Shown piece after piece: positions 7,839-17,200 of a DNA stretch of 32,391 bases. The DNA is from Pelotomaculum sp. PtaB.Bin104 (GTDB taxonomy: Bacteria; Bacillota; Desulfotomaculia; Desulfotomaculales; Pelotomaculaceae). The stretch spans positions 1 through 32,391 of the forward strand of contig MVQL01000142.1 in the NCBI GenBank assembly GCA_002067205.1. The letters are read 5' to 3'. A program made the position numbers and the translations under genes. The first letter of the stretch is position 1; each line of letters opens with the position of its first letter. A model generated the notes under the pieces. It was not told the DNA's origin. It was given only the letters and a program-made list of their open reading frames with translations, and ran no database searches.

Positions 7839-7878
7839 TTTGTTAGATTATATAGAATTTTGTTAGGACATATAGAAT
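7839..7878 (+). repeat. Tandem 20-bp direct repeat upstream of the ligase-like gene
   Basis: Two adjacent 20-bp copies (7839-7858 and 7859-7878) share TTTGTTAG and ATATAGAAT and differ only at three central bases (ATT versus GAC). The 20-bp period is about two helical turns, so a dimeric or cooperative regulator could bind both copies on one face. They end 44 bp before the chosen start. Function is inferred only from position. Confidence 0.6.
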
Positions 7879-7922
7879 AAAAAACCTTGTTGGAGGGCTT
7901 TAAAACCAAGGAGTTGTATCTG

Positions 7923-10364
7923 TTGTCCATGATTTCCGGCAAGTCGAATAAAACTAAAAATCTATCAAGCGGAGTAAAAAAAAGAGCGCTTGATGTTGGT
8001 AAAGGAAAGAAGACCGCTGGTATTAAAACAACAACTGAAATGGTCCGGTGGGGATTCAGCCGCACGCTGGCCTTTTGGGGGCTGGCAGTTTTACTGTTTT
8101 TTTCCCATTATTTCAAGGCGTTGTATTTCCCGCCCCAGCAGGAGCGCGCTTTAATTTTTGCGGCTGTTATTTTCTGGCTTGTCTGGCTGTGGAAGTGGTC
8201 CAGGCAGGACAGCATCTTCCTTGCCGACCCGCTTGATTATTTTGTTCTGGTCTTCCCGGCAGTCTACCTTTTTTCAGCTTTTCAGGCGGCTAACTACGGC
8301 CTGGCGGTGGACGAAGTGGTCAAGGCCGCCCTGTGCTTCCTGATCTACTGGTCGGCTTCAAGGCTGGTTAGGAATGAAAGAGATACTGTAACTATACTGC
8401 AGGTCATATACCTGAGTGCCGCCGGCGTAGCCCTGGCCGGCCTGGCCGCAGCCACCAACATGATTTATATCAATAGAGGTTTTCTTTTTGGAAGGATTTG
8501 TTCCGTTTTACAATACCCCAATACCCTGGCCAGTCTGCTGGCGGCGGTTACCTTAATCGGCCTGTACCTCTGGAGGAGAGCCGGAACGGTTGAAACAGGC
8601 AGCCCGTTTGCCGGAATAAATTTTAAATGCATTAATCAATATTTATATGCGGCGGCAAATTTCCTGTTGTTTGCGGTTTTTATAGGAACCAAGTCCCAGG
8701 GTGGCTTTTTAGTATTCCTGGTTGCCATTACCCTTTTTTTTATTGTCATACCAAAAAGCGACAGGGCGCCTGTGTTTATACACTTTGTTGCCTGCTGCCT
8801 GTTTTCTTCTCTGACAATATGGCTTTTTCTGCACGCCGTCGCAGATGGCAAAACGGGCCTGGCGTGGTTGTGGGTTCTCCTTGGATTGGTTATTGTACTG
8901 GCCGCGCAGTGGCTTTATAATTATTTTGAAAGCAGGGGACTGCCGCGCTGGATTTCCGAGCATAAAAAGATTTTACTGGCCGCTTTTTTACTTTTTGTTA
9001 TAGCTTGTTTGATCGGAGCCGGTATTTATGCCGGCGGCCACGGTGATATTGTCAAAACGGGGATTGAAAAGATCCACTTCCGCAGTGCCATAGAACGCAT
9101 GTACTTTTACCATGACGCCCTGAAAATGTTCAGGGAACGCCCCATTCTCGGCTGGGGCGGCGGCGGCTGGGATGAAGCGTACCGTGCCTACCAGGGTTAT
9201 TTCTATAACTCTGATAAGATACACGGGTATTACTTTCAGGTTATGGTGGAAACGGGCGTTGTCGGGCTCCTGGCGCTTCTGGGAATTTGGGCGAGTTTTT
9301 TAAAACTGACCCACCGCCTTTATCATGGGTCTAAAACAGCTGTCGCCGGAAAGTTCCTGATCAGTGTGATAACGGTGGCTGCCGTTTCTTTAGGACTTCA
9401 TGCCGCGATTGATTTTGACCTTTCACTGTCCTCCCTGGCTTTAGTTCTATGGACGATGTTCGGTTTGGCCAGGGGTGCCGGGATTTATTCCGGAGCAGGG
9501 GCGGAAGATAAGAAGAGCAAAAAATATGTACCGCCGAATTATGTCGTGCCGGTAATCGTTTCGGCGGCGTCGATTTTAGTAATTATCTTTGCCGGATCGC
9601 TGGTGTTGGCGGGTAATTACTCTGCACAGGTTGGGACAAAAGTACAGATTCAGAACATCAGCCAGAGTATGGAAACATTGAAAAAAGCTTCGGGTTATAA
9701 CCCCTTTACGGCAGACTACCACAGCAACCTTGCCCGGCTTTACCAGTACCAGGGAAATTTTGAAGAAGGCATTTACCATGCCCAAAAAGCGGTAGGACTA
9801 AGTAAATACAATGCTATACGTTATGTCGAGCTCGCAAACCTTTTTTGGGGAAAAGAGGATGGCGGTGAGGAAGCCGTCAATAACGCTGAAAAGGCTCTGT
9901 CCCTGGCTCCTTTTCAAGTTGAACGGTATGAGTTTCTGGCGGCAACTTATTTTAAAGCAGGCTATAACGATTTGCTAAAAGGTAGTAGGGACACGGCAAA
10001 GTATTATTTTGAGAAGGCTGCCGGTGTGCCGGACCGCATCGAAAACATAGCGGCGACCTTGAATGATACCGAGAAAAAGCTCTGGAAAGACGCCCCGATG
10101 ATTTGCCCTACCGCAGCAGTTAAACTTAATGTGGGGAAGTCACTGTATCTTCTGGGCCGCTGGCCTGAGGCGGATCAAACCCTTCAGGCCGCCCTTGCCG
10201 GCGAAGAGGTTAAGGGTGAGGCCATGCTGTGGTTGGCCGTCCTGCGCGATAGACAAGGTCGTACCCAAGAGGCTCAAGACCTCCTTGCCGAAGCAGAAAA
10301 GCTGTCGCCGGAAAGTGCGAGGAAATATGAGGAAATAGGCAGTGTCGGGACTTTAACTTATTAA
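7923..10364 (+). CDS. O-antigen ligase/polymerase-like membrane protein with TPR repeats
   Basis: This is an ~813-aa polytopic membrane protein. After a basic N-terminus come roughly ten hydrophobic segments up to about residue 550. The Wzy_C / WaaL-type core sits near residues 390-450: a conserved R, then A-L-K-M-F-R-E-R-P-I-L-G-W-G-G-G-G-W, and I-H-G-Y-Y-F-Q-V-M-V-E-T-G-V-V-G-L. The last ~200 residues are tetratricopeptide-like helices (N-P-F-T-A-D-Y-H-S-N-L-A-R-L-Y-Q-Y-Q-G-N-F-E and later copies). Such proteins transfer or polymerise lipid-linked glycans, or O-glycosylate surface proteins, outside the membrane. TTG at 7923 has AAGGAG 9 nt upstream; an in-frame TTG at 7887 has no site. It is likely transcribed alone, with a terminator on each side. 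The substrate could be the S-layer or secreted proteins; that is a guess. Confidence 0.82.
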   Translation: MSMISGKSNKTKNLSSGVKKRALDVGKGKKTAGIKTTTEMVRWGFSRTLAFWGLAVLLFFSHYFKALYFPPQQERALIFAAVIFWLVWLWKWSRQDSIFLADPLDYFVLVFPAVYLFSAFQAANYGLAVDEVVKAALCFLIYWSASRLVRNERDTVTILQVIYLSAAGVALAGLAAATNMIYINRGFLFGRICSVLQYPNTLASLLAAVTLIGLYLWRRAGTVETGSPFAGINFKCINQYLYAAANFLLFAVFIGTKSQGGFLVFLVAITLFFIVIPKSDRAPVFIHFVACCLFSSLTIWLFLHAVADGKTGLAWLWVLLGLVIVLAAQWLYNYFESRGLPRWISEHKKILLAAFLLFVIACLIGAGIYAGGHGDIVKTGIEKIHFRSAIERMYFYHDALKMFRERPILGWGGGGWDEAYRAYQGYFYNSDKIHGYYFQVMVETGVVGLLALLGIWASFLKLTHRLYHGSKTAVAGKFLISVITVAAVSLGLHAAIDFDLSLSSLALVLWTMFGLARGAGIYSGAGAEDKKSKKYVPPNYVVPVIVSAASILVIIFAGSLVLAGNYSAQVGTKVQIQNISQSMETLKKASGYNPFTADYHSNLARLYQYQGNFEEGIYHAQKAVGLSKYNAIRYVELANLFWGKEDGGEEAVNNAEKALSLAPFQVERYEFLAATYFKAGYNDLLKGSRDTAKYYFEKAAGVPDRIENIAATLNDTEKKLWKDAPMICPTAAVKLNVGKSLYLLGRWPEADQTLQAALAGEEVKGEAMLWLAVLRDRQGRTQEAQDLLAEAEKLSPESARKYEEIGSVGTLTY

Positions 10365-10408
10365 CTTAATCTCACATACTATCGTTAACTTAATATTTTG
10401 TAGCCGGC

Positions 10409-10447
10409 TGCAATTATCTCTTGTTAGTTAATTGCACGCTTTTTTTA
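10409..10447 (+). terminator. Probable intrinsic terminator
   Basis: TGCAATTA (10409-10416) pairs with TAATTGCA (10429-10436) across a 12-nt loop and is followed by CGC and a run of seven T. It lies 45 nt after the ligase-like stop codon. Confidence 0.65.
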
Positions 10448-10548
10448 TTAAGGAGAAAATTATATCGAAAAAGTTCTAAAAATGTTCTGGGAGTGGAAGG
10501 TTTTCTTAATAAAAAATGGAATACTTTTTCAATACATAAAAGGGAGGG

Positions 10549-11367
10549 ATGATTCTGAAAAAGATTCTTATTGGTATTGTCATTGGGGTAATTCTTACGA
10601 CTTCAGCGATGGCTTTCGGCGATGAAAAACCGATAAAAATTATTCTTGATGGTAAGGAGATTAATTCAGATGTGCCGCCCCAGATTATTAACAGTAGAAC
10701 ATTTGTTCCGATTCGGGTTATATCTGAAGCTCTAGGCGTAGATGTCAAGTGGGATAGCGAAACAAGGTCGGTAATATTGACTTCACCGGAAAACTTACCC
10801 TTTTTTAGTGTTGTTTCATATAATAAGGTTGATACTGAATATGGGTATGCTGTTTTAGGAGAAGTAAAAAATCAATCAACAAAAACTTTTAGCAAAGTAG
10901 AGGTTAAGGCAGAGGTTCTTGATTCTGGCGGAAATGTGGTGGAAACGCTGTCCACCCAGTTGCCGCCTGGTGTTACACCTGGTGATACAGTTTATTTCAG
11001 ATTAAGGTCTTTTTCGGGGAAAGGCAATCTTTTTTATTCTATAAATTTTAACTTTATAACTTCAAATGAGTGTTCCGTCACTCCTACAGATGTTGTTTTC
11101 AGTAATGTAAGGTTTACAAGAGATCCGAACATCTACAATGACTTCATTTATGTAACCGGTGAGATAGAAAGGACCGACAAAGACTTAACCAGGGAGTATA
11201 AAGACCCGATGGTTCAAATCGCCTTATTTGATCAGGATGGAAAGATGATTAATTACGGTGAAAAGTCTTTAAGAGATTATGGGTTGTGTAAATATGGTGA
11301 GTTTAAAATAACATTAGACAAAGGACCGGAGTATTCTAAGTATAAATTAAAATGTTTTTCCGATTAG
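10549..11367 (+). CDS. Secreted stalk-domain protein with Ig-like C-terminal modules
   Basis: This is a 272-aa exported protein. The signal peptide is residues 1-~22 (I-L-K-K, hydrophobic core, ending A-M-A). A single stalk-domain half follows at ~27-78 (N-S-R-T-F-V-P-I-R-V-I-S-E-A-L-G-V with V-K-W-D-S-E-T-R-S-V). Residues ~85-160 and ~175-270 each look like a beta-sandwich of the kind seen in FxLYD-type domains (Y-A-V-L-G-E-V-K-N-Q-S-x-K-T-F; then F-I-Y-V-T-G-E-I-E-R-T-D-K-D). Its base composition is clearly more A/T-rich than the neighbours, which may mean separate acquisition. The ATG at 10549 directly abuts AGGGAGGG; a CTG two codons downstream would be better spaced, so the exact start is uncertain. 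Confidence 0.8.
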   Translation: MILKKILIGIVIGVILTTSAMAFGDEKPIKIILDGKEINSDVPPQIINSRTFVPIRVISEALGVDVKWDSETRSVILTSPENLPFFSVVSYNKVDTEYGYAVLGEVKNQSTKTFSKVEVKAEVLDSGGNVVETLSTQLPPGVTPGDTVYFRLRSFSGKGNLFYSINFNFITSNECSVTPTDVVFSNVRFTRDPNIYNDFIYVTGEIERTDKDLTREYKDPMVQIALFDQDGKMINYGEKSLRDYGLCKYGEFKITLDKGPEYSKYKLKCFSD

Positions 11368-11413
11368 GTGCTTCCACTTAATACAAGTTAAACGTAAAAA
11401 AACATTTTAACAT

Positions 11414-11466
11414 CCTGTTAGATCATATTGTCCCAGCCAGGCACTGTGATCTAACAGGGTTTTACT
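11414..11466 (+). terminator. Perfect 12-bp inverted repeat, probable terminator
   Basis: CCTGTTAGATCA (11414-11425) and TGATCTAACAGG (11447-11458) are perfectly complementary across a 21-nt loop and are followed by GTTTTACTTTCTTT. It sits 46 nt after the stalk-protein stop codon. The long perfect arms could alternatively bind a protein. Confidence 0.65.
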
Positions 11467-11488
11467 TTCTTTATATAAAATGCAATTC

Positions 11489-11517
11489 TTGACAACCTAT
11501 AAAGGTAAACATATACT
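11489..11517 (+). promoter_or_regulatory. Sigma-A promoter of the first membrane-fusion gene
   Basis: A perfect TTGACA (11489-11494), a 17-nt spacer and TATACT (11512-11517). The predicted leader is ~120 nt. Confidence 0.85.
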
Positions 11518-11559
11518 TAATTTAGTGAAACATTTAAAGAATTAATAATATTAACAAGA

Positions 11560-11585
11560 ATATATGGAACATTGTTCATATATAT
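11560..11585 (+). promoter_or_regulatory. Imperfect palindrome, candidate operator
   Basis: ATATATGGAACA is mirrored by TGTTCATATAT with one extra G in the left arm. It lies ~40 bp downstream of the predicted transcript start and ~60 bp before the membrane-fusion gene. Repressors of efflux genes often use such sites, but no regulator gene is adjacent. Confidence 0.4.
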
Positions 11586-11642
11586 GAAAAGTATGTAGTT
11601 GACTAATCAATTCTTTGGAAGGATTAAAGGGGAGAAGTGCGC

Positions 11643-12833
11643 TTGAGAAATCTGCTCAGGATTGTTATGGCGGTTATATTATTGGCTTCGATAGTTGCTA
11701 TGGCCGCCTGCGGCCCGATAGGCTCTAAAGCGGGAGAACAGGATACCGTTAACGTAAGCAAGGCTATAGCCCACACCGGAAGCCTGTCCGGCGGCACGGT
11801 GGCCGGCGGTAAATTGGAGGCCCTTCAATCCGCAAATGTCGTGCCGAAGATTGCCGGAAAAGTCGCCGGCATCCCGGTGGATGTCGGATCCGTAGTTTCG
11901 GAGGGGGATTTGCTGGTAAGCCTTGACGCGGCTGAACTGGGCGCTCTGGTGGATTTGTACGCGGCCCAGTTGGACAAGGCGAGGAATTCGGACCTGCCCG
12001 CCCAGAAAAACCAGGCGGAACTGGCGCTGGCCAACGCCGAAGCCAGTTTTAAGACTGCCGAAGCGGACTACCAGAGGAGTAGGCAACTGCGGGACTCTGC
12101 CGTGATATCGGCGCAGCTTTTTGAGCAGTCTGAAAAACAATACATACAGGCCAAGGCAACCTACGAAGCCGCCCAGAACAGCCTAAGCATCCTTTTAAAC
12201 GCAACAATACCCGAAACCATCCGGCAATGCGAGGCCCAGCTTAAGAAAGCGCAGGCCGATTTTGCGAACACCGTTATTAAAGCTCCAATCAGCGGGGTCG
12301 TCACGGCCAGATATATTAACCCCGGGGAAATGGCCGGTACGACCCAGCCCGTAATAACTATAGTCAACTTAGATACGGTGGTAGTCTCCGTGAATGTTAA
12401 TGAAAATCAGATTAATAAGATCAACATGGGGCGGCAGCTTAAAGTAAGAGTGGGCTCGGTTCAGAATGAACCCTTTACGGGGACCGTGACAAACATCGCG
12501 CTCGCGGCGAATTCTTCATCTAAGGCCTACCCGGTGAAGATACAGATTCCAAACCCGCGGCATGTACTCAAGCCGGGTATGTTTGCTGAAGTTTTTTTAA
12601 ATACCGGAAATGAAGACGGCATTATTATACCCAGGGAGGCACTTGCAACGAGTGAAGAGAAAAGTTTCGTTTGGGTCATTAATAACGGCGTTGTTGCAAG
12701 GCGTGAAGTTGTAGCAGGCCAGTCGGACGGTAAAAATGTCGTCATAAGGTCGGGCCTCAAAGAGGGTGAAGAGGTGGCGGTAACTAACATTGATTCTTTA
12801 ACAGACGGCATTAAAGTCATCGCGCGGAATTAG
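11643..12833 (+). CDS. RND efflux membrane-fusion lipoprotein (HlyD/AcrA-like) 1
   Basis: This is a periplasmic-adaptor type protein of a tripartite efflux system. The N-terminus is a lipoprotein signal peptide with lipobox I-V-A-M-A-A-C and lipid Cys ~24. Residues ~60-100 are the first biotinyl-lipoyl half (V-V-P-K-I-A-G-K-V-A-G-I-P-V-D-V-G-S-V-V). Residues ~105-200 are a coiled-coil hairpin rich in Ala/Gln/Glu. The second lipoyl half follows (T-V-I-K-A-P-I-S-G-V-V-T), then the beta-barrel domain (L-K-P-G-M-F-A-E-V) and the C-terminal membrane-proximal domain. TTG at 11643 has AAAGGGGAG with 8-nt spacing; the GTG at 11637 is too close to that site. It is separated from the second fusion protein by a terminator and a promoter, so the two are independent units. 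Confidence 0.88.
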   Translation: MRNLLRIVMAVILLASIVAMAACGPIGSKAGEQDTVNVSKAIAHTGSLSGGTVAGGKLEALQSANVVPKIAGKVAGIPVDVGSVVSEGDLLVSLDAAELGALVDLYAAQLDKARNSDLPAQKNQAELALANAEASFKTAEADYQRSRQLRDSAVISAQLFEQSEKQYIQAKATYEAAQNSLSILLNATIPETIRQCEAQLKKAQADFANTVIKAPISGVVTARYINPGEMAGTTQPVITIVNLDTVVVSVNVNENQINKINMGRQLKVRVGSVQNEPFTGTVTNIALAANSSSKAYPVKIQIPNPRHVLKPGMFAEVFLNTGNEDGIIIPREALATSEEKSFVWVINNGVVARREVVAGQSDGKNVVIRSGLKEGEEVAVTNIDSLTDGIKVIARN

Positions 12834-12900
12834 TCTGCTGTTTATAAACAAAAGACTTCTCGCAGAAGTGCATAAGTTATATTTCATTTCTAATATCAAC

Positions 12901-12936
12901 AACCTGGTTCACTAAGCTGTGGGCCGGGTTTTTTTA
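12901..12936 (+). terminator. Intrinsic terminator
   Basis: AACCTGG (12901-12907) pairs with CCGGGTT (12924-12930, one G-T pair), followed by a run of T. It lies between the two membrane-fusion genes. Confidence 0.75.
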
Positions 12937-12947
12937 CAAAAAAATAA

Positions 12948-12976
12948 TTGACGTATTAAATAGTTAATTATATGAT
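12948..12976 (+). promoter_or_regulatory. Sigma-A promoter of the second membrane-fusion/RND operon
   Basis: TTGACG (12948-12953), a 17-nt spacer and TATGAT (12971-12976). The start of transcription would fall near 12983, which argues that translation begins at 13045 and not at the earlier in-frame ATG at 12982. Confidence 0.7.
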
Positions 12977-13044
12977 GGATCTTGATGGGCCGTTTGGTCA
13001 AAATGGCCAATAATTTATCGTTTATTAGGGCTTGGAGGGGGATT

Positions 13045-14202
13045 ATGGCGAAAAGAGTAACATCGGTTTATTGGGTGGGTGTCTTGACGGGCAGTATATT
13101 GTTGGGCTTAATTCTATCCGGCTGTGGCGGCTCTTCAACGACGCAGGCTCCAGGCGCAAAGAGTCCGGCCGTGCCGGTTGCGGTGGAGATTGCCAGGCGG
13201 AGCGACGTTGTTAAAGAACTGGTTGCCAGCGGGCAGCTTGTGGGGGAGCAATCTGTGGTTGTATCGCCCAAAATCACGGGTAAGGTTGCTTCCGTTCCGG
13301 TTGAAGTGGGATCGGTCGTCAATGCCGGCGATGTTCTTTTTACCCTTGACGATTTTGATTTAAGAGCGCAGGTGCAGCAATCTGAAGCGGCGGTGTCGGT
13401 GGCCCTGGCGAAGCAAAAGGTGGCCGAGGGAAACAGGGAAAATGCCGCTAAACAGTACGAGCGCTACAAACAGCTTTACGAGCAGGGAGCTGTTTCCGCC
13501 GATACATTTGACTCTTACGCGTTAAAGCTGCAACAGGCCCAGTCCGAGGAACCTGAGGCCACCCTTGCTCAGAGCCAGGCCGCCCTGGCCTACCAGCGCA
13601 GCCAATTGGCCAACACTGTGATTGTTTCACCTATCCCGGGAACGGTGGCCCTGCGCAACGTGGAAGTAGGCAGCGTCGTTTCCGCCACTACTCAGGCCGT
13701 CACTGTCGTCGACCTCAGCCGGGTGAAAGTGCAGGTTTCCGTCGGGGAGCAGCAAATCGGCAAGATTAGACAGGGGCAGGAAGTGAAAGTATTTGTTCCG
13801 GCGGTGCGGGCGGATGCGTATACAGGTGTAGTCGCCAACCTGAGTCCGGCCGCGGACTCGAAAACGAAAAGTTACATGATTGAAATAAAAATGGACAACC
13901 CCGGCCAGGCGTTAAAACAAGGGATGTTTGCGGAAGTGCATATTGCCACGGACAGAAGCGAAGGAGCGCTGACTGTGCCCGTGGACGCCATTGTGGCCAG
14001 GTCGGGGGGGAATTTTATCTATACCGTGCAGGACGGCGTGGCCAAAGAAGTGCAGGTCAATACCGGCATCTCTGACGGTAAGGTTACTGAGATTATGGGC
14101 GGCCTGCAGGAAGGCGACCAGGTGATCGTGCTTGGCCAGCAGGGGCTGGTGAACGGATCCCGGGTGGCGGTCAGCGGCGGCCAGGAAAAACGATCTAATT
14201 AG
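13045..14202 (+). CDS. RND efflux membrane-fusion lipoprotein (HlyD/AcrA-like) 2
   Basis: This is a second adaptor, paralogous to the one at 11643. The signal peptide ends in the lipobox L-I-L-S-G-C, so the mature protein is membrane-anchored by lipid. A lipoyl half (V-V-V-S-P-K-I-T-G-K-V-A-S-V-P-V-E-V-G-S-V-V), an Ala/Gln-rich coiled-coil hairpin, a second lipoyl half (N-T-V-I-V-S-P-I-P-G-T-V-A-L-R) and a beta-barrel (L-K-Q-G-M-F-A-E-V) follow in order. The ATG at 13045 has GGAGGGG 4-6 nt upstream. The RND gene begins 18 bp after the stop codon behind its own Shine-Dalgarno, so the two form an operon. This is the adaptor most likely to be dedicated to that pump. Confidence 0.88.
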   Translation: MAKRVTSVYWVGVLTGSILLGLILSGCGGSSTTQAPGAKSPAVPVAVEIARRSDVVKELVASGQLVGEQSVVVSPKITGKVASVPVEVGSVVNAGDVLFTLDDFDLRAQVQQSEAAVSVALAKQKVAEGNRENAAKQYERYKQLYEQGAVSADTFDSYALKLQQAQSEEPEATLAQSQAALAYQRSQLANTVIVSPIPGTVALRNVEVGSVVSATTQAVTVVDLSRVKVQVSVGEQQIGKIRQGQEVKVFVPAVRADAYTGVVANLSPAADSKTKSYMIEIKMDNPGQALKQGMFAEVHIATDRSEGALTVPVDAIVARSGGNFIYTVQDGVAKEVQVNTGISDGKVTEIMGGLQEGDQVIVLGQQGLVNGSRVAVSGGQEKRSN

Positions 14203-14219
14203 GGCGGGGGGAGTAAATA

Positions 14220-17200
14220 TTGAAGATAGCTGATTTTTCGGTTGACCGGCCGGTCACTATAGTAATGATCATCCTTGCCCTGCTGGTGCTGGGGCTCTTT
14301 TCCCTGCACTTTTTGTCCATTGATTTGCTGCCGGAAATCACCAGCCCGACCATTTCTATTTCCACTACCTATTCAGGAGCGGGGCCGCAGGAAGTGGAAA
14401 ACGATGTGACCAAGATCATTGAATCCGGTGTGGGCACCATCAGCAACATCCAGAAAATCACCTCGACAAGTCAGACCGGCTCCAGCCAGGTGCAGCTGCA
14501 GTTCGCCTGGGGAACCAACATGGATACCGCCCTGGCGGATGTGCGCGCCCGGCTGGAACTGGTCAAGCGGCGGCTGCCGGATACTGTGGATGCTCCGACA
14601 GTGTTTAAATTTGACACCAACATGATGCCGGTAATGGCCGTCGCGGTAGCCGGACAGCAGGATCTGGCCTCCTTAAAAAAAATGGTTGATGACGCGATCC
14701 AGCCCGCCATTGAGCGGGTGGACGGTGTTGCCGCCGTCACCGTGATGGGCGGTCTGACCAGGGAGTTTGAGGTTCTGGTTAACCCCTGGCGCCTGCAGCA
14801 GTATAATGTCAGCATCAGCCAGGTTATCCAGACCCTCCAGAGTGAGAATGTGGACGTCGCCGGGGGGATTATGCCCAGGGGCCATAAAAATTACGTGGTG
14901 CGCGGCCTGGGTAAATACGAAAACATCGAACAGGTTAGAAATATCCCTATCCCAGTTCAGAGCGGAGTAATTCACCTTAGCGACCTGGCTGAAGTAAAAG
15001 ACACTTTTGCCCGTCAGGACACTTACACCCTCCTGAACGGGCGGCCGACAATAAGCATTTCTGTGAGCAAGCAGAGCGGGGCCAATACCGTGGATGTCGC
15101 GGACCGGGTGAAAAAGGAAATCAGCCGGCTCCAGCAGCAGTTGCCTGGCGACCTCAAGTTCGCGCTGGCCTTTGACCAGTCTGAAACAACCAAAAACTCT
15201 GTAAACGACGTGGCCCGGACGACGATCCTGGGGGGCGGTCTGGCCATGATCATCCTATTGGTGTTTCTCAGGAATATGCGCACGACTGTGGTCATTGCCA
15301 CGTCTATCCCCTTTGCCATTATTACGACTTTTATCCTGATGTATTTCAATGACATGACCCTGAATATGATGTCCATGGGCGGGCTGGCCCTGGGGGTCGG
15401 CCATATGGTGGACTACTCCATCGTGGTGCTGGAAAGCATCTACCGCTACCGGCAAAACGGGTATGAACCGAAAGAAGCCGCGAAAAAAGGCACGGCCGAG
15501 GTGGGCACCGCGGTGATTGCCTCGGCGATCACGGTAGCCACTGTTTTCCTGCCGATGGTATTCGTTACCGGCCTGGCCGGGCAGCTTTTCAAACAATTCG
15601 CTCTGACCGTGGCCTTTTCACAGATTGCCGCCCTCTTCGTCGCTCTAACTCTAATACCGCTTCTTTGTTCCCGCATACTGGGAAAAATGGAGGTGGCTGG
15701 TGAGGGAAACCGCTGGTGGGACAGGATTTCTAAAAAAAGCGGGCAGTGGTATGACGCCATCGACGGGAAATATCGTGATTTACTGGCTGTTTCTCTGAGA
15801 AAGCGCGTTATTGTGGTTGCCGTGGCGGCTGCCGTTACTCTCGGCAGCCTCTTTCTGATACCGTTAATCGGCACGGAGTTTATGCCGGCCCAGGATTCCG
15901 GCCAGATCAGTGTGGACGTGAAAATGCCTATCGGGACAATCCTGTCGGATACCGGCGCGGTTATGGCCAGGCTGGGAGAAGCAATCCAACAAATTCCGGA
16001 AGTTGACACCGTCCTGACCTCGGTCGGCGGCGGGCGGGGGGGATTCGGCGGTTCCCAAACCGAGGCCGGGTCGATGAACATCAGACTGAAGCCCAAAGGA
16101 GAGCGCAAACGGTCTACCGATCAGGTTATGGAGGACCTGCGGGCTAAATCAAGGAATATTCCGGGGGCCACCATCCGGGTTTCAAGCAGTTCCGGAATGA
16201 GTATTTTAAGCCGTGCCTTCAGCGGACGGGCTATTGAGATATCCATCAAGGGGGATGACCTAAGTGTTTTAAAGAATCTGGCCGGTCAGGTTAGCGATAT
16301 CGTGAAGGGTGTGGAAGGCACCCGTCAGGTTTCTAATAGCATGGAGGCGGGACGGCCGGAATTGCGCCTGATCTTTGAGCGTGAGAAGGTAGCGCAGTAC
16401 GGTCTCACCACTGCCCAGGTATCACAATTATTAAAAATGGCGGGTGACGGCCAGGTTGTCAGCACGGTGGATGCCGGCGGCACCGCTGTGGATCTGCGGC
16501 TTATGCTCAGTCCGGAGGCGCGTTCCAATACTAGCGCCCTGGAGAGCCTTTTTATCACTCAGGGTGGGGTGCAGTTACCCCTAACCCAGTTGGCCCGCTT
16601 CGAGGAGGGCGAGGGACCTAATGTAATCAACCGCACCTCCCAATCCAGAGTGGCGTATGTTTATTCCGATTATGCCGGCAGGGATCTGGGCAGCATTCAG
16701 AAGGAAATCCAGGCAAAAGTGGCCCAACTGCCGCTTCCGGCGGGGTATTTCATCCAGTATGGCGGTCAGCAGCAAGATATGGCGGAGTCCTTCTCCAGCC
16801 TGGTTATGGCGCTGCTCCTGGCCTTGTTGCTGGTTTACATGGTCATGGCCGGACAGTTTGAGTCGCTGCTCTACCCGTTCTGCATCATGTTTTCCATCCC
16901 TGTGGCAGCGGCCGGCGTTGTCCTGAGCCTGCTGCTCACCGGACGGGCGTTCAGCGTTTCCGCCTTTATCGGCGTAATAATGATGTCCGGGATTGTGGTA
17001 AACAACGCTATCGTGCTGGTTGATTATATCAACATCCTGAAAAAGCGCGGGCTTGCCCGTGACGAGGCGATCGTCCAGGCCGGCCCGGTTCGCCTGAGGC
17101 CGATATTAATGACGGCGCTGACCACTCTTTTCGCCCTGGTGCCGCTGGCCTTGGGGATTGGAGAGGGGGCGGAAACCCAGGCGCCCATGGCCACAGTGGT

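Noticed and set aside
10470..10490. GTTCT repeated with six bases between, upstream of the third stalk-protein gene
   Set aside because: Five-base repeats are expected by chance in this A/T-rich stretch.
15446..16108. Long open frame (220 codons) on the minus strand inside the RND pump gene
   Set aside because: It is antisense to a clear RND gene, is rich in Arg/Pro/Ser/Thr as expected for a shadow frame of GC-rich coding DNA, and has no recognisable motif or suitable start context.
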